Below, piece after piece: positions 1-12,650 of a DNA stretch of 64,000 bases; the first letter of the stretch is position 1; every line of letters starts with the position of its first letter. The stretch comes from Hofstenia miamia. Its lineage: Eukaryota; Xenacoelomorpha; Acoela. The position numbers were made by a program, and so were the translations under genes. The notes under the pieces are model-generated. The model was not told the origin of the DNA, made no database searches, and worked only from the letters and a program-made list of their open reading frames with translations. The stretch covers positions 482,989-546,988 of the forward strand of contig SCFE01000072.1 in assembly GCA_004352715.1 (NCBI GenBank), given 5' to 3'.

Positions 1-1390
1 TGTTACTCACTATCAGCAACAGCAAAAATTTTTCCTCTCGCAAGCAGTCTGGAAGACCAAAAGTGACAACCCTCAGACTGACCATCTCATTCACTGTTAC
101 GTCGTCAAACAACTATTCTCTTCATTTTCTGAAGTCAAAGCAAATCTAGGTGCGGTAGTGCAGAATCTATCAACACGCACCATTAGGCGTCTATTGAATA
201 CTACCTTGGACCTTCCATCATGCAAACCAGCAGCCAAACCCCGATTGTCTTCAAAGATCATTCGAGACTGGTTGCGCTTCTGCAGGCAATACCAACACTT
301 CACCCCTGAGATGTGGCATCAAGTAATGTTTAGTGACATCATACTGGCCACACGTTCAGTGATCAAGAAACCAAAAATTCAACACACATTATACGCAACA
401 AGCAGTCCACTCAGCATCTTCTGTGATGATTGGGGGTGCCATAACTGCGAATGGTCGTGCTGGTCTGCATTTTGTTCCTCACAACGAGAGAGTCACAGCC
501 AAGGCCTACCTCAAAATAATTAGGAGAAAGTTCCCATGTTTATGCAGCTTCACGGAACATCTGTACTACAACAAGATGGTGCTCCTTGCCACAGCACCAA
601 AGTTGTGAAGCATGGAATGCATCACAAGACTTTCAGCTGCTTGAGAACTGGCCAGGAAACCTCCAGACCTCAACGACATAAAAAATTGCTGGCATCACTG
701 TCTGAGGAAACGCCAATGCACATCACTCGACGATCTGAAGGAGCAAATTAAAGTGGTATGGTGCACAGAGATTACTGATGATTATTGTAGAAAGCTGGTT
801 GAGTCAATGTCAAATCGAATTGCCACGAGTTTTGCGGATAATGACGGACATACAAAATATTAGTGAGTTTTTCTGAATTAACTATTTACTTTCTACACAG
901 TGTTATCATCATTTTTCTACACTGTGTTATTATATTGTTTCTACATTGCGTTTTTTAGTGTAAAATACAAAAATTTCTAAATTTGGAAAGTGTTCCCNNN
1001 NTGCATCACAAGACTTTCAGCTGCTTGAGAACTGGCCAGGAAACCTCCAGACCTCAACGACATAAAAAATTGCTGGCATCACTGTCTGAGGAAACGCCAA
1101 TGCACATCACTCGACGATCTGAAGGAGCAAATTAAAGTGGTATGGTGCACAGAGATTACTGATGATTATTGTAGAAAGCTGGTTGAGTCAATGTCAAATC
1201 GAATTGCCACGAGTTTTGCGGATAATGACGGACATACAAAATATTAGTGAGTTTTTCTGAATTAACTATTTACTTTCTACACAGTGTTATCATCATTTTT
1301 CTACACTGTGTTATTATATTGTTTCTACATTGCGTTTTTTAGTGTAAAATACAAAAATTTCTAAATTTGGAAAGTGTTCCCAAACTTTTG

Positions 1391-1400
<10 letters not shown>
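1..1400 (+). mobile_element. Degenerate Tc1-like DNA transposon, 5' end outside window
   Basis: Translated pieces in three frames match a Tc1 transposase: a GRPKVTT segment at 50-70; TIRRLLNTTLDLPSCKPAAK near 178; a VMFSD strand near 326, the place of the first catalytic Asp; WGAITANGRAGLHFVPHNER near 432; QQDGAPCHSTKVVK near 569, the place of the second Asp; then ENWPGN in another frame. Several frameshifts and stops make it inactive. The 3' end reads CCAAACTTTTGGCC and runs into a TA array. Its last 380 bp are duplicated around a 4-N gap. Confidence 0.85.
618..1381. repeat. 380-bp exact direct duplication around a 4-N gap
   Basis: 618-997 and 1002-1381 appear identical, separated only by four N. 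The repeated block is the 3' part of the Tc1-like element. A gap of four N between identical ends points to scaffold joining without collapsing an overlap, rather than a real tandem copy. Confidence 0.9.
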
Positions 1401-1434
<34 letters not shown>

Positions 1435-1774
1435 AACAAAAGTTTACAAATTAGTAGTTGCAATAACTCAAAAAGAGTAAAAAATTTCAACTCACAGACT
1501 GATCATAGTCCCGCTCAAAGCGGGTCCAAAATCCAGTCTCAAATGCTAAACTATGGTATGATAATCTAGGTTTTGACAATTTGACACTATGTAGCTAGTT
1601 CACCGACGGATAAATTGAATAATTTGAACCAACAGTCCGTTCGGGGTTAAGATCCAGGTAGATGAATGTATCCTCTATTTAATAATATGTAAGTCCTCAC
1701 AAATAAAGTTCTTCTTCGATTCAATTATATCGTACAATTAGCCCGCCCATGCTTTATTGAAGCGAACACAGAAA

Positions 1775-3640
1775 TCAAAGAAGAAAATTGCCATTTATAG
1801 GTGGTAAGCCTAATTCAGCAAGACAAAGGTCGTTTGCAGTTGTACAACGAATGCCAAGCAAGGATTTAATCACACTAATGTACATAATCAACGATAAAAG
1901 TGCAGAATTTAGTACCATTTTCTTAAAGGAGAAGGAGAGAGCAGCGTTCTTTGACATGAACGACACAAACTTCAGCACATCACAGGTTTTTTGCATGCAG
2001 TGCTTTTCAAGTGCGGGCAGTATTTTGCCCATAAAACTGAATGCAGCACCTAGATAGATATGGAGGTAGCATAGCTTAAAAGCTAAGTAACTTACCACTA
2101 AGTCTACTATTCACAACCATGAACTTTGTCTTTTTCATGTTGATTTGCAGAAATCGATTGAAATGTTGTTTGTGATAGCAACAGTAAGGGCACGTTGAGC
2201 ATTCTGATACATGGCAGCAAGGATCGCACAACATCACAAAACCGCACCCGAATGCTTTCAGCGCATGAATAAGACAAGGCCAATGAACACGTTATACAAA
2301 AAACTTTGAAGGACTTCACTATTCTAAGGACGGCATAATTCATAAGAAGTCTTAGTGTCACAATCCAATCCATGCACGATCTTCCTCCTTGAGCACATCT
2401 TTGTTCTCTGTCAGTATTAAACCAGAGCATCAAACGCTTACGGAGTGTACTGTCATATATCTTAGCTAAGCAATGCTTTACCGATAGACCCTTGGTGAGC
2501 TCTTTTGACAATAGTAACAAAACGACTGAAGCACCAAAATAGAGGGAAAGATAGTGAGAAGAATGTTACATTTAACTGTATGGGCAAGTAGTTAATCCAC
2601 TTCTTGGTAAGAAATTGAAGGCAGATGCAGGGATGCCGAAGTGTGCTCCACTACTACTAGATTTCGAATCAGTCGCAGCAGTCGTTAATTCTATCCGATC
2701 ATCAGTGATCTGAATGAGAGGTTCATGCCAAAAAGTCATTAGATACTGAGGTTCATTGTGTTCTGGATTAAAGATATTCTCAAAATGGAGTTGGAATTCA
2801 TCATTAGACGGAGAATCATCAGTTACAGACTCCAAACCATCACTCTCCAGTCAATTGAATTCCAGATTTTTTCGTTCCTTTCCTTCAAGCATTCTCTGCC
2901 AACAGTCAAATGGCAAATCGTCATTGACATAGCAGTTATCAGGAATCTTTCAGCCAGTGAGATCAAATAGCTAAAATCTTCAAAGCACTTGTCAATATAG
3001 TCCACAACACGAGGGGGTGTTCGATTGCAGACGTCCTTCTAAGAAATCTATGAGAGTTCATTTCAACTACCTGAATCTGATGTTGGTAATGTTTGAGGTT
3101 TGAAGGCTTAACCTCCAAAGCATGAAATTCCAGGGATTTAAATCTATTAAAAAGATCATGAGGGAGAGTATCACGTGGCAAGATTTCAAAATCAATGAAA
3201 ACTGTAAGAGGGGCATGGTTAGAAGGAAGATTAAGATCCACATCCACTGATAATGATAAAACACTATCAATTATTTCAGATGACACCAAGCGCTAGTCAA
3301 GCTCAGAGATCCTATTTGTGCACTTCCTCTAAGAGAGCTTGCTATTATAAGATTCATTGTCATAGAAGAGATTGTTGACAACGCCAAGAAGTTAAACAAA
3401 TTATAACAATTTTGGCATTTTGATTGGAAGAAGAAATAGGGTCATCCAATTCCAGATAACCAGCTTTTCCTGGTATGTTTCACAAAAACTTGTTAAGCAA
3501 AGGTCCAAAGCGGGAATTCAAGTCACCCAAAATCACAAAATTGTATAAAAGATAACACATCATAAATTCGTTTATTTTAGCTCTAGTATCCAATGAGAAA
3601 TATGGAGAGTCAGAAGGTGTGAGACATACACTTTAAAGAC
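1775..3640 (-). mobile_element. Decayed non-LTR retrotransposon (endonuclease plus reverse transcriptase)
   Basis: Read on the minus strand in several frames: ILGDLNSRFGPLLNKFL at about 3490-3535 matches the apurinic-type endonuclease GD-N motif. SNHAPLTVFIDF near 3190-3225 is the SDH-P motif with Ser-Asn-His. GGRSCMDWIVTLRLL at about 2340-2395 matches the RT finger motif GRS-x-x-D. The C-terminal part, GIRCTTANDLCLAELGLPP at 1790-1850, matches the conserved post-RT segment of many LINEs. Many frame breaks; no YADD box was found. It may extend to about 4400. Confidence 0.72.
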
Positions 3641-4620
3641 AACAGCAGGATGCCGACCAAACGAAACAAAATGAGACCAGAGAGAGAGCATTAGCAATCA
3701 ATATAGAGCACCCATCACTTGTCCAGAGGATTGACTTGTACGAATCGTTTTGTATCCTGGCATTGTAAAAGAGAGCATAGTCTTAAACTCACTTAAGAAG
3801 ATCATATCCGATTTTGATAATCAATTCCGCTTCAAGATTATTCTTAAAGGCATTGAAATTCCAATGGGTAATACAAAGAGCGCTGCAACTATCTCGGATA
3901 TATTTACAGAAATGACATTGGCTCTAACTATCTATGACACTTCCATCACTCAATTTTGCACCCTGTGTTCTCAAGTTTATCGTACTACCACTTTTCAGCT
4001 TCCGTCTGTACTCTGCGCGAACAGCAGGGTGAATGTAATGTTTCATTTCAAACTTTCTTCACAGCAACTTGATGTGAATATTGGAGCTTTTTAACAACTG
4101 AATCCATCTGATAATGAGTTTCCAACGTAATCACAACAGGACGGTCGCAACCGGCAGTCTCAGTTCCAAGTCCTCTAAAATTAACTATATTTGCAATAAA
4201 AACTTCCACAAAATCCACTATCCTCTTGATGCCATGTCATAGATCTCGGTAAAAATATTCTGCGAACTTTGGAGCTGCCGCTGACCTTCTTGAAGCTCTG
4301 TACACAGTATACACACGCTTAAGGAAAATACCAATGCATTTTTAGGCAAAATACCGCGGCATCGGTGTTTTTCGGCATTGGCAAAATACAGTGATAATAA
4401 TTTTGGTATCCTCATTCAGTTGAGCAGCACAAAATGCCACTTTTGAATTATCCAAATTAAGATAGTATGTGCTTAAATATACGCTAAAGCACCACCAACA
4501 TAAGTGATAGTGAATTGACACGTTCATTAGCTATCTCTATCATACAGAGAAAAATATTATTTTGAATACAAACATACTTAGAATTTCTGAAAAGATCTAG
4601 GCAAAATATTTTGCTAAATT

Positions 4621-4943
4621 TATATATATATATATATNNNNNNNNNNNNNNNNNNNNNNNNNNNNNNNNNNNNNNNNNNNNNNNNNNNNNNNNNNNNNNN
4701 NNNNNNNNNNNNNNNNNNNNNNNNNNNNNNNNNNNNNNNNNNNNNNNNNNNNNNNNNNNNNNNNNNNNNNNNNNNNNNNNNNNNNNNNNNNNNNNNNNNN
4801 NNNNNNNNNNNNNNNNNNNNNNNNNNNNNNNNNNNNNNNNNNNNNNNNNNNNNNNNNNNNNNNNNNNNNNNNNNNNNNNNNNNNNNNNNNNNNNNNATAT
4901 ATATATATATATATATATACAATATATATATATATATATATAT
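4621..4943. repeat. TA microsatellite interrupted by a 259-N gap
   Basis: (TA)n flanks the N run 4638-4896 on both sides. It is an assembly gap in simple sequence, so reading frames through it are meaningless. Confidence 0.95.
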
Positions 4944-5001
4944 TAGGTAGAGTGGAAATATAATTTTTTGATTTTTGAAAAAATGGATTCTAAGAAGCTG
5001 C

Positions 5002-5470
5002 CTCTACTTCTAAAACTACAAATTTTCATGTTTCTATGTAGTTGCCATCTTTGTGCCCGCTACTTCCCCATATTTACAATTGCAATTTTATAGTTATAGC
5101 GCTTCAAAAAACTAAAAAAACCTATGTAAACGTTTCCAGTTTTTCCTTGTTTCCCCTTGTCAAGATAAGAATTTAAACTACCCAGTATGAAAATTGTATT
5201 ATATGTAAACATTTTGAAAAAACATTACAGTGAAATATAATGTAAAATTTTAACGCTTGTATTGACAATGAAAATAATGAAAATCTTGGAAAGATTATAT
5301 GGGTTTTCTTAGTTTAATGAAGCGCTACAAAATGGTGTACAGAATGAGATCCCAATTCTAAGATTTGAGGATTTTGCAATTTTGCCCCCTTGCAATTAAG
5401 AATAGGGGTAGGCGACAGTTAAGATGCCAACTACATAAAAACATGAAAAATAGTAGCTTTAGAAATAGAG
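5002..5470. mobile_element. Foldback/MITE element with ~130-bp imperfect inverted arms
   Basis: 5002-5130 and the reverse complement of about 5290-5470 share many blocks in the same order: a CTCTA-TTCTAAA start, then CATGTTT, TATGTAGTTG, ATCTT, GCGCTTCA and AAAACC. The arms diverge by indels, so the copy is old. The centre has no ORF. Both sides abut TA repeats, which hides any target duplication. Confidence 0.7.
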
Positions 5471-5490
5471 CTATATATATATATATATAT

Positions 5491-8240
5491 TTGTAGACAA
5501 TCAGCCCGTCGTCATCGGGGATCAACATATTCTTGGCGGAAAGCAATGGCTGCGGGTAAGTGATGTGGTAAACAGAGCGTGGTGGCTAACGTGGGTCAAC
5601 TGTATGTAGTCGCAACATGATGCTCGTTCGGTTGGTAAATTAATACATAAAGAAATCTATTGCAAAATGTGTTCAGATTCAGCTTGTGCTAAATTCCAGA
5701 ACAAATGTTAGTAATTAACTTGTCGTATGTATTCGTATTTCTGTCCAGCAGACATTCTTTCTTTAGATTCAATTGACGACAGTGTCAAATAGAATACACT
5801 TTTGTTATGAAGATAAATTTTTATTATTCTGCATTTAAAATGATTTATTGATTGTAATTTGCATTCGTCTGTTGCAAATGTAATCAAATGTGTTTGTAGG
5901 GCACTGAGAATTCAACAGAAAAGCGTTTATTTAAGCGTTAACCTTATGACGGGGCGCTAATGTTGCTCATGCATTTAATAACTACATATTCATTATACTA
6001 TTGTCTTGGTAGATATTTTGCAATGCAAAACACCAATGAGCTAAGCTATGAATTTCTGGGAGAAACCTTCACATGTTTCTGACTATGAATGGAGCAATCG
6101 CTTATAAATTTTGAAATAAATTTTCAAATACTTCTTATGGTTTCAACAGTTTAGACAATAGTTAAATAAATAACTACCCAAATGGTAGGTTCTTTGAGAC
6201 AGCGATTGATTAAATTGAATTAAGGAGTTTAGTTCGTTTTGAATGTTTTTTGGGTATAGGTGGTTTTCAATATGTCATTGTCTTATGGTCTCACTAGTTA
6301 CAAAATGGTTAAATGCTGAAAAAGTTATCTTAATTAGTTAGTCAAAAACACAATTGGTAGTAGTTAGCTAACAAGTTAAAAACTTGTCATTACTGGTTTC
6401 CATTGTCAAAAGTTGATTGGGGGATTAGATTAATGGCTACGTTTCTACGGTTTGAGAAAATATTATTTTGAATATTATGGTTGACTAATTTCTAGTAAAG
6501 TATGAATGAATGTATAGTAAATAAATTTCAAATTAAGAAATTAATGAGTCTTCTTTGTTGCTAATATAATGTCTCTGCTGGAAAATTGTATTTCGCATAA
6601 AAACGCGATAGGTTTCAAAATTTAGAGATCCATGTAAATTACATTCTTAATCCTGAATAATATCAGGAGAGAGAGGTTATTTCTAAATCAAATATGGGGC
6701 AGATATACATTCATTTATTATTTATGGACCCGATTTTTTGAAAACTATTAAAAATTATTACATGGTATAGAGTTGAAATCTCTGCTTGAAATGACATTTC
6801 ACTGGGCTCTGAGAGGTTCCTTATCAACTTTCTCAGTAACTTATGCAACTTATGCAATTGATAGTTTCTTAAAGTACATGTACCATATTTGATGAAATTA
6901 CTACAATATATTTTGAAATATGCATTGGGTTAAAAAACTTAGGTTTGTGGTGGTCCGCATCAATATCATACATTAATTTGAATTCACATTTGAGTTTTAC
7001 ATTTTGGGATTTTTGAATGCCATTTTTTTGAGTTTTATGAATCAGAATATAATTTTTTTCTATAGAAATCGCATTCTGTTTGATAAAGTTTTATCTGGCA
7101 AACTTTTATCAACCAGCATAGTTTTCTATACTAAATACAGATCAACGCTCTGTGTGCCAGGGTCTCCAGAGGTTTCTCACGGTTAACCCGGATCGTAGAT
7201 TCACCCACAGCTCAGTCTGTCGACTGGTACTGTAAACTCTACTATTAAGTACAGTAATGAGTTTTTTAGTTCTGAAACTGATTTAGTTTGTGCAGGTAAA
7301 TTCTCTATCATTAATTTTAAATTACTTGTTACTTCTTGTAATTAACAACTAGTAAGTTAATTTTTTGATGAAACATTTTTTCATTTAAGCAACTGAAAAT
7401 TTTTTTGGAATCTACTATCTTTATCCAAGTTATTCCATAATTTTGCTGAAAATATATAAATGAGTCTTTCATAATGTTACTTCTAAATTTTTTACATTGA
7501 TATGGACCACGACGAACATTTTATTTTAGAGAGATGCTATCTTTCAATTTATAAAATATTTGTAAGGTTTTTGTTGCGTGACTTCATCAGCGTGTAATAC
7601 CATATAATCTTTTGTCATTCATCTTTTAATTGCATTATTTTTTATAATTCTGTTCATTCATTAAAAAATTCTTCTTAATTTTCTTTGAGAATTTTCAGAT
7701 AAGTTTGTTCACAAGTAACAAAATTACATATATTTTGATTTATCCGGAGATTTAATCAACATTGCAATCCATTTTCTTGGCAATATATTGGATATTTTTT
7801 AGTTAACTTGATATTAGCAGTCATTTTTTCAATTAGTGAATTTACAAAATCAATTAACTTTCCCGATATATTATTCTTGATTGTTCAATTATTTCATTTT
7901 TGCATTTCCAATATATGCTATGCAAACTAATTTTCACTAGCTTAAAAAATTTTAATCAAAAAAAAATGTTTTTAATTGCTCTAAGCCTCCAAAATTGTAA
8001 CAATTTGACAATCACAGGAGAGAAGAAAACCATTAGTAATTCCCAGACTGACATGAAAAAAACATTTCAATATAACTTACTTGTGTTAGCATTTTTTATG
8101 CACTTCATTACAATGCAGGCAAACTTGATAATTGATTTCTAATCATTTACTTAAAAAATTTGTCAAAACTATGAAATTATTGATATCATGTACTTTACAT
8201 TTTTTCATTCACGCATCAACATTATCAAAGAATATATTTA
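5491..8240. other. Intergenic AT-rich DNA
   Basis: No coding pattern was recognised. 5500-5640 is noticeably GC-richer than its surroundings and may be an old repeat fragment. The rest is AT-rich with short random ORFs only. Confidence 0.5.
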
Positions 8241-8324
8241 CTTTGTATTACAGACGAAGCCGAAATTTAATAGCTAAGTTCAAGGGACCGAACAAATAAA
8301 TTAACTATGAAAAAGGTGTCCATT

Positions 8325-8384
8325 TTAGAGAGGTTCCCATAGAATTAACTAGAGAGAGGTTAACTTTAGATAGGCTCGACTGTA
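8325..8384 (-). mobile_element. Possible pogo/Tc1-type terminal repeat (solo end)
   Basis: On the minus strand it begins TACAGTCGAGCC and continues CTATCTAAAGTTAACCTC, resembling pogo/Tigger ends (TACAGTCGA plus AACCTC). No partner end or transposase was seen. Confidence 0.35.
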
Positions 8385-8392
8385 TAAACTTT

Positions 8393-9210
8393 TTGTGTGT
8401 TAAGAACTTAAGCTCAAATTTTAACTATAAATTATAATAAAAATTGAATTTTTGTATATTTCAATTTCATTAATTATTTTTTTGATGTATCTTGTAGCCA
8501 TTCAGCAGTGGCAAACCAGTGTGGCCATTGGTGATTTCCACAATTATTTCAATGTTGAGAATACAATTTGAGAGAGGATTTTCCAATAACATCACTCATG
8601 TCAACAACAAAGTGGGAAAACATTTAATTGAGAATGCAGAAAATACATCGTAATATATCATCAGCAACAGTAATGCTTTCTGATATAATACATAATGTCA
8701 TACCTGTCATTCCCAAATTTCATGCTATGTAATTCACTCCTGTATCAGCCCAAAATTTATGCAGCAAAGCATTTGAAGGAAATCCATTTTCAAGCATTTA
8801 GCTCATCCCATTTGATTTCATAGTCTGAGAAAATCTGTTACATCCTACAATTTTTCTATTAAGTGTCAACAAAAAAATTTTTGCAGATAAAGCTTTTCTT
8901 GTATAATGGATTCATTTATTTAGCTAACTGCCTAAAGTGCCTTAACAAGTTCCCGATTGAATTATATATTTGCAACAACATTAAGGGCAGTCTATATTAA
9001 CCAATGATGGTCTTTGTGTCCAATAAAGCTTAAAAGATGTTTTAGATTTACTACAAATTGAGATTGGGTGTGAATACATTTGTCTTTTACGGTGTACATT
9101 AAATTTTAGTAAGCAATCTAGAATGCTTGGGTCTATGTTAAAGTTCGATTTGTCAAAAATATCTGTATACTCACACACTAGCACATAGAGGCATCTTTTG
9201 ATTATGAAAC
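8393..9210. other. AT-rich stretch without recognised feature
   Basis: Between the pogo-like end and the mariner-type element I see no coding pattern, repeat boundary or RNA gene. Confidence 0.4.
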
Positions 9211-9212
9211 TA

Positions 9213-9897
9213 TAAAGTGTGCTTCAAAAGCCTTCTGAACATAATGATTTTTAATAACTCAAAAACTATTAAGAGTTGAAAACCGTTTGAAAGGTTAAAG
9301 TTTCAAGTTTTGTGGGGAATCTTCAAAGTTGCTCAATATTGGCACCATTTGTCACACGGCAAACATCTAGTCGATAGTCCATTTCCTGCCAAACGCATTA
9401 CAGCATTTGGACGTCAATGTTTCTCACAACTGCCGTTACTCGAGCCTTGGAAAGGGCGGCACATAAAGTTGTTGCTGGACAAAGCCCCAAAGAACAAAAG
9501 TCACATGGGGTAAGATCTGGAGATCTAGGAGGCCAGGGCATGAGAACGTCATCACTTCGCCAAGATTTCCCAATCCAGGCAGTCTTGTGTTAAGAAACTG
9601 CCATACTCTAAGACTCCAGTGTGGTGGTACCATCTTGTTGAAAAATGAAGTCATCAGATTCTTCTTCTTCAAACTAAGCCATTAACCAGTCTTCCAGCAT
9701 GTTGAGATAGGCTTCACCGGTGATAGTTGCCTCTTCAAAGAAGAATGGTCCATAAACACCTTTCTTGGAAATTGCATTAAAATTACCAAAAACGTGTTTA
9801 CACAAGCTTTAAAACGGCACCAGCTTCATTTTTCTACGTGGAATAGTTAATGAGATATACACATTTGTAGTGTTCCCAAGACTTTTGAAACACCCTG
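9213..9897 (-). mobile_element. Short mariner/IS630-type element with internal transposase remains
   Basis: The ends pair as imperfect inverted repeats: GTGCTTCAAAAGCCTT at the left and, on the other strand, GTGTTTCAAAAGTCTT at the right, followed by GAAC in both. Minus-strand fragments match a mariner-type transposase C-half: EAYLNMLEDWL, FQQDG, then SLRVWQFLNTRLPGLGN and [11 protein letters not shown] in shifted frames. It is inactive. It is related in type, not identical, to the element at 38746. Confidence 0.7.
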
Positions 9898-9899
9898 GA

Positions 9900-11436
9900 G
9901 TTTGAAAACACGTAGAGCCTTATCGTCCAATTTGGGGTCCAAGTTTATGTATTTATGATCAATATGCAGGTGGTACAAAATTCCAGACCCATTTCCATTT
10001 TTTTCACTGTTCAATACACTTTTTTTAAAAACTATTAGCAATTATGTTAGTCACTTTATATTTTTTTCGCGGACCATGTTAATATTACTACTGCATTGAA
10101 ATTGTAACAAAATCTTAAGCTATTTAGAATAAATTTGTTTGTATTTCTGTATCTTAAACCCATGCATTCTATTAGTTTGAGAGACAGTTAGTCATTATCA
10201 GATATTTCAACAAACGGATATGTGGTATTGAAATTTAAAAAAAAGAGAACTGTTGTAAAGTTTATTATGGAAATTACCACATTTGCAATACTATTAGTTA
10301 TTGTATATTTTTAGTTATGTTTTTGCATGAAGCAATTTTAAGATATGTAAAACCACTATGAAATGAAAAAACGTAGGAAGTTTACAACCGAATAATGAAT
10401 TCAAAATTTATCATTAAAACATTTCAACAGACATGGATTTGCTATAATTTCATGTTTTATAAAATAGTAAGCACATATAATGACTAAAGGCATTGTGCAA
10501 CTTAGTTCAACAACTTTGCAATTCACCAATTTTAAATGTTAACTTTGAGCATCGATATGCTGATTTTTACTGAGACAGATAGACCTCCATTCTAGTGTAG
10601 TGCGAAGTGATAACACTATCTGAGTGGGATTTGCTTTGTTACTCCCTCTAAAATCGGTCAAACATGATTAAGCATGAGATGAGAGAAAAATAGGATGTAC
10701 GCCGCCTTTGGCATTAGATTCGTTTAATCGGTCAAATTGAAATTTGTCAAATTTGAAATTAAATATAAGACTACAGCAATCAGCTAGCGTTCTTTCTCTG
10801 TCTAGATTGGCATTACTTCATTATTTAGTGGATTAATGAATGTTTCAAGAACTGAAACATGAGGTCCATAAAAAAGGATATTTGAAAACTTTATATATAC
10901 ATCTTAAATGTCCAAAATCAATTTATGATAGTTAATTTTTTACAAATTATGGAAGCACAGAGTTAATAGTAAGACAAATTATTAAAGGTCCAAGTTTGGA
11001 AGATACATAAAAATAAGAAACCATTTTTGTCTTAGAATATAATGATGGGATTCCTAGAAACTTGCTTAAATATATTTTCGCTGAGGTGACAAAAATTACA
11101 TATGTGTTAAATATCGCAGTTGGACGTGAAGTTACTGTCTATATAATCACTTTAGAAGTGGAATTAATAACATATTTACAAATGAGATCTTTGTTTCACT
11201 TTACATACATTACAATCATGTTGTCGAAATTGCTTATTCATTTAAAAGTTTTTTACATTTGGCACTTCTTTATGAGTAAATTATTTTATCTAGTTCAAAA
11301 TTGGTAGTTGACTATTTCAATATAGCATTCAACATAGCAACTATTTTTTTAAAGAATATTGTCCTTAATTTATAAACCTTAATTATGTCTAATACTTTTC
11401 GTTAAGACTATATTTGAATTCAGTCGTGGAAGAATT
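9900..11436. other. AT-rich stretch without recognised feature
   Basis: No coding region is supportable. The open frame at 11062-11307 (+) has AT-driven composition and no motif. Confidence 0.4.
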
Positions 11437-11667
11437 TTATACGTAGCTGTTGCTAACATGGTTTAATTGTCTATTTAAAAGTTTTTTACGTTGTTGTTTT
11501 ATTAATAATGCTTCAGTGATCTTGGTATGTTTGTTCTTAGTTAATATTTTAAAGTGATCTTTTGTTGCTTGGTGATGATGTAAGTAAATTTCTGATGTTA
11601 GGTGGCCTCTTAGGTGTTCTTTAATTCTAATTTCCAAATGTCTTCTAAACTTTCCCTCTATACTCTA

Positions 11668-11712
11668 TATGCACTGACGAAGCTATACGTATGTAGCGAA
11701 ACATGTTTGCGG
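11668..11712 (+). ncRNA. Hammerhead-ribozyme-like motif 1
   Basis: The core CTGACGA (11674-11680) is followed by a small stem GCTA/TAGC, GAAA (11698-11701), then palindrome CATG and TT. The flanking ATGCA and TGCGG can form about four pairs of stem I. One base (A) sits unpaired between core and stem II, a pattern shared with motif 2. It lies between Penelope fragments, the family known to carry such ribozymes. Activity is not shown. Confidence 0.5.
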
Positions 11713-11785
11713 AATAAATCTTTCTATATATATATATTAGAAGTAATTATACTGAGCTTTGCAATATTCATTTTTAAACGCTATG

Positions 11786-11832
11786 AAAACTATAGACCGG
11801 TTTCGATTCTGAAAATCATCATCAGTAACAAA
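11786..11832 (-). ncRNA. Hammerhead-ribozyme-like motif 2
   Basis: On the minus strand: CTGATGA (11819-11825), one extra T, stem GATT/AATC around TTCAG, GAAA (11801-11804), palindrome CCGG, then a GTC cleavage triplet. The conserved core is complete. Stem I appears to have only about two pairs, so it may be decayed or work as a dimer, as minimal Penelope hammerheads do. Confidence 0.5.
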
Positions 11833-12577
11833 TGTGCGGGGAAATAATTATTACATTTGACTACACTATTATAATACAAAATTACTGCATGCACACTAGA
11901 ATAATTTTAATCTTATCATGCTTTGTTGCTTATTTAGTAATTGATGTTTGCTTGATGATTAAAGCTTCGCTTATTTTAGGATGTGTTCTTAGTTGTATGT
12001 AAAAATTTTTTTCTTTAACTTAGTGTTCATGTATACATATTTCTGATCTTAGGTGTCTGTTAATATGCTCCTTCATTCCTGTTACCAAATGTCGCTTTGT
12101 TTCCCCGACGTATGATTTTTTGCAATCATCACATTTATAATCGTAGTCAACAGAGGAAACTAAATACTTTGGAATAGGATCTTTATTTTGGAACATATCT
12201 TTAGTTTTATAAGATGTAAACATAGGAACAATTTTTGTCCATTTTAAATTGGTATGCATAGTTGTTATTTTCTTCTTTAAGCTTTACTAAGAAATACGAA
12301 ACTAGTTGTTACATAAACAAATTCTGGATTATACATTCCTTACCATTCAAATTGTAACAAAGCATACAAAATAAATACAATCAAAGCTTTGCTTAATAGA
12401 GCTAAACTTAAATCCTCAAATTACAAAGTTTTTAAAATATTTGAGGATAATGGTTATCCGTACAAATTAATCAAAAAATATTCAAACACTCTATTTTGCA
12501 ATAACAATGAAGAAAATAAAATAGAACAGCTTGACGAAACAAAGATCAATGTATATTTAAAGCTTCCTTATGTATGA

Positions 12578-12650
12578 TGTAACCAAATCCGGATAAGTTA
12601 AGAAAAAATCGAGTCCGGTTAATCCGGCTAAAGTATATTGGGACGCACAG
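12578..12650. mobile_element. Possible pogo/Tigger-like end
   Basis: A block with AAATCCGGATAAGTTAAG and GGTTAATCCGGC resembles the TCCGGnTTAAT boxes of Tigger/pogo ends. No second end was identified; a TA array follows at 12667-12694. Confidence 0.3.

Larger units (their letters stand above)
11437..12577. mobile_element. Penelope-like element remains in inverted arrangement
   Basis: Minus strand 12020-12259 reads KYLVSSVDYDYKCDDCKKSY, then VGETKRHLVTGMKEHI, the core of a Penelope GIY-YIG endonuclease. A second minus-strand copy, 11437-11645, reads LEIRIKEHLRGHLTSEIYLH, then ITEALLIKQQ, the C-terminal part. Plus strand 12300-12577 reads SGLYIPYHSNCNKAYKINTI, then FEDNGYPYKLIKKY, a typical Penelope RT end (NGYP motif). 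The opposite orientations suggest nested or inverted partial copies. All are defective. Confidence 0.72.

Noticed and set aside
3750-4094. Plus-strand open frame of 114 codons
   Set aside because: It lies opposite the 5' side of the decayed LINE and has no recognisable motif; most likely an antisense shadow.
4611-4946. Open frames of repeating Ile-Tyr
   Set aside because: TA microsatellite plus an N gap; no protein is implied. The same applies at 51650-51910 and 52197-52518.
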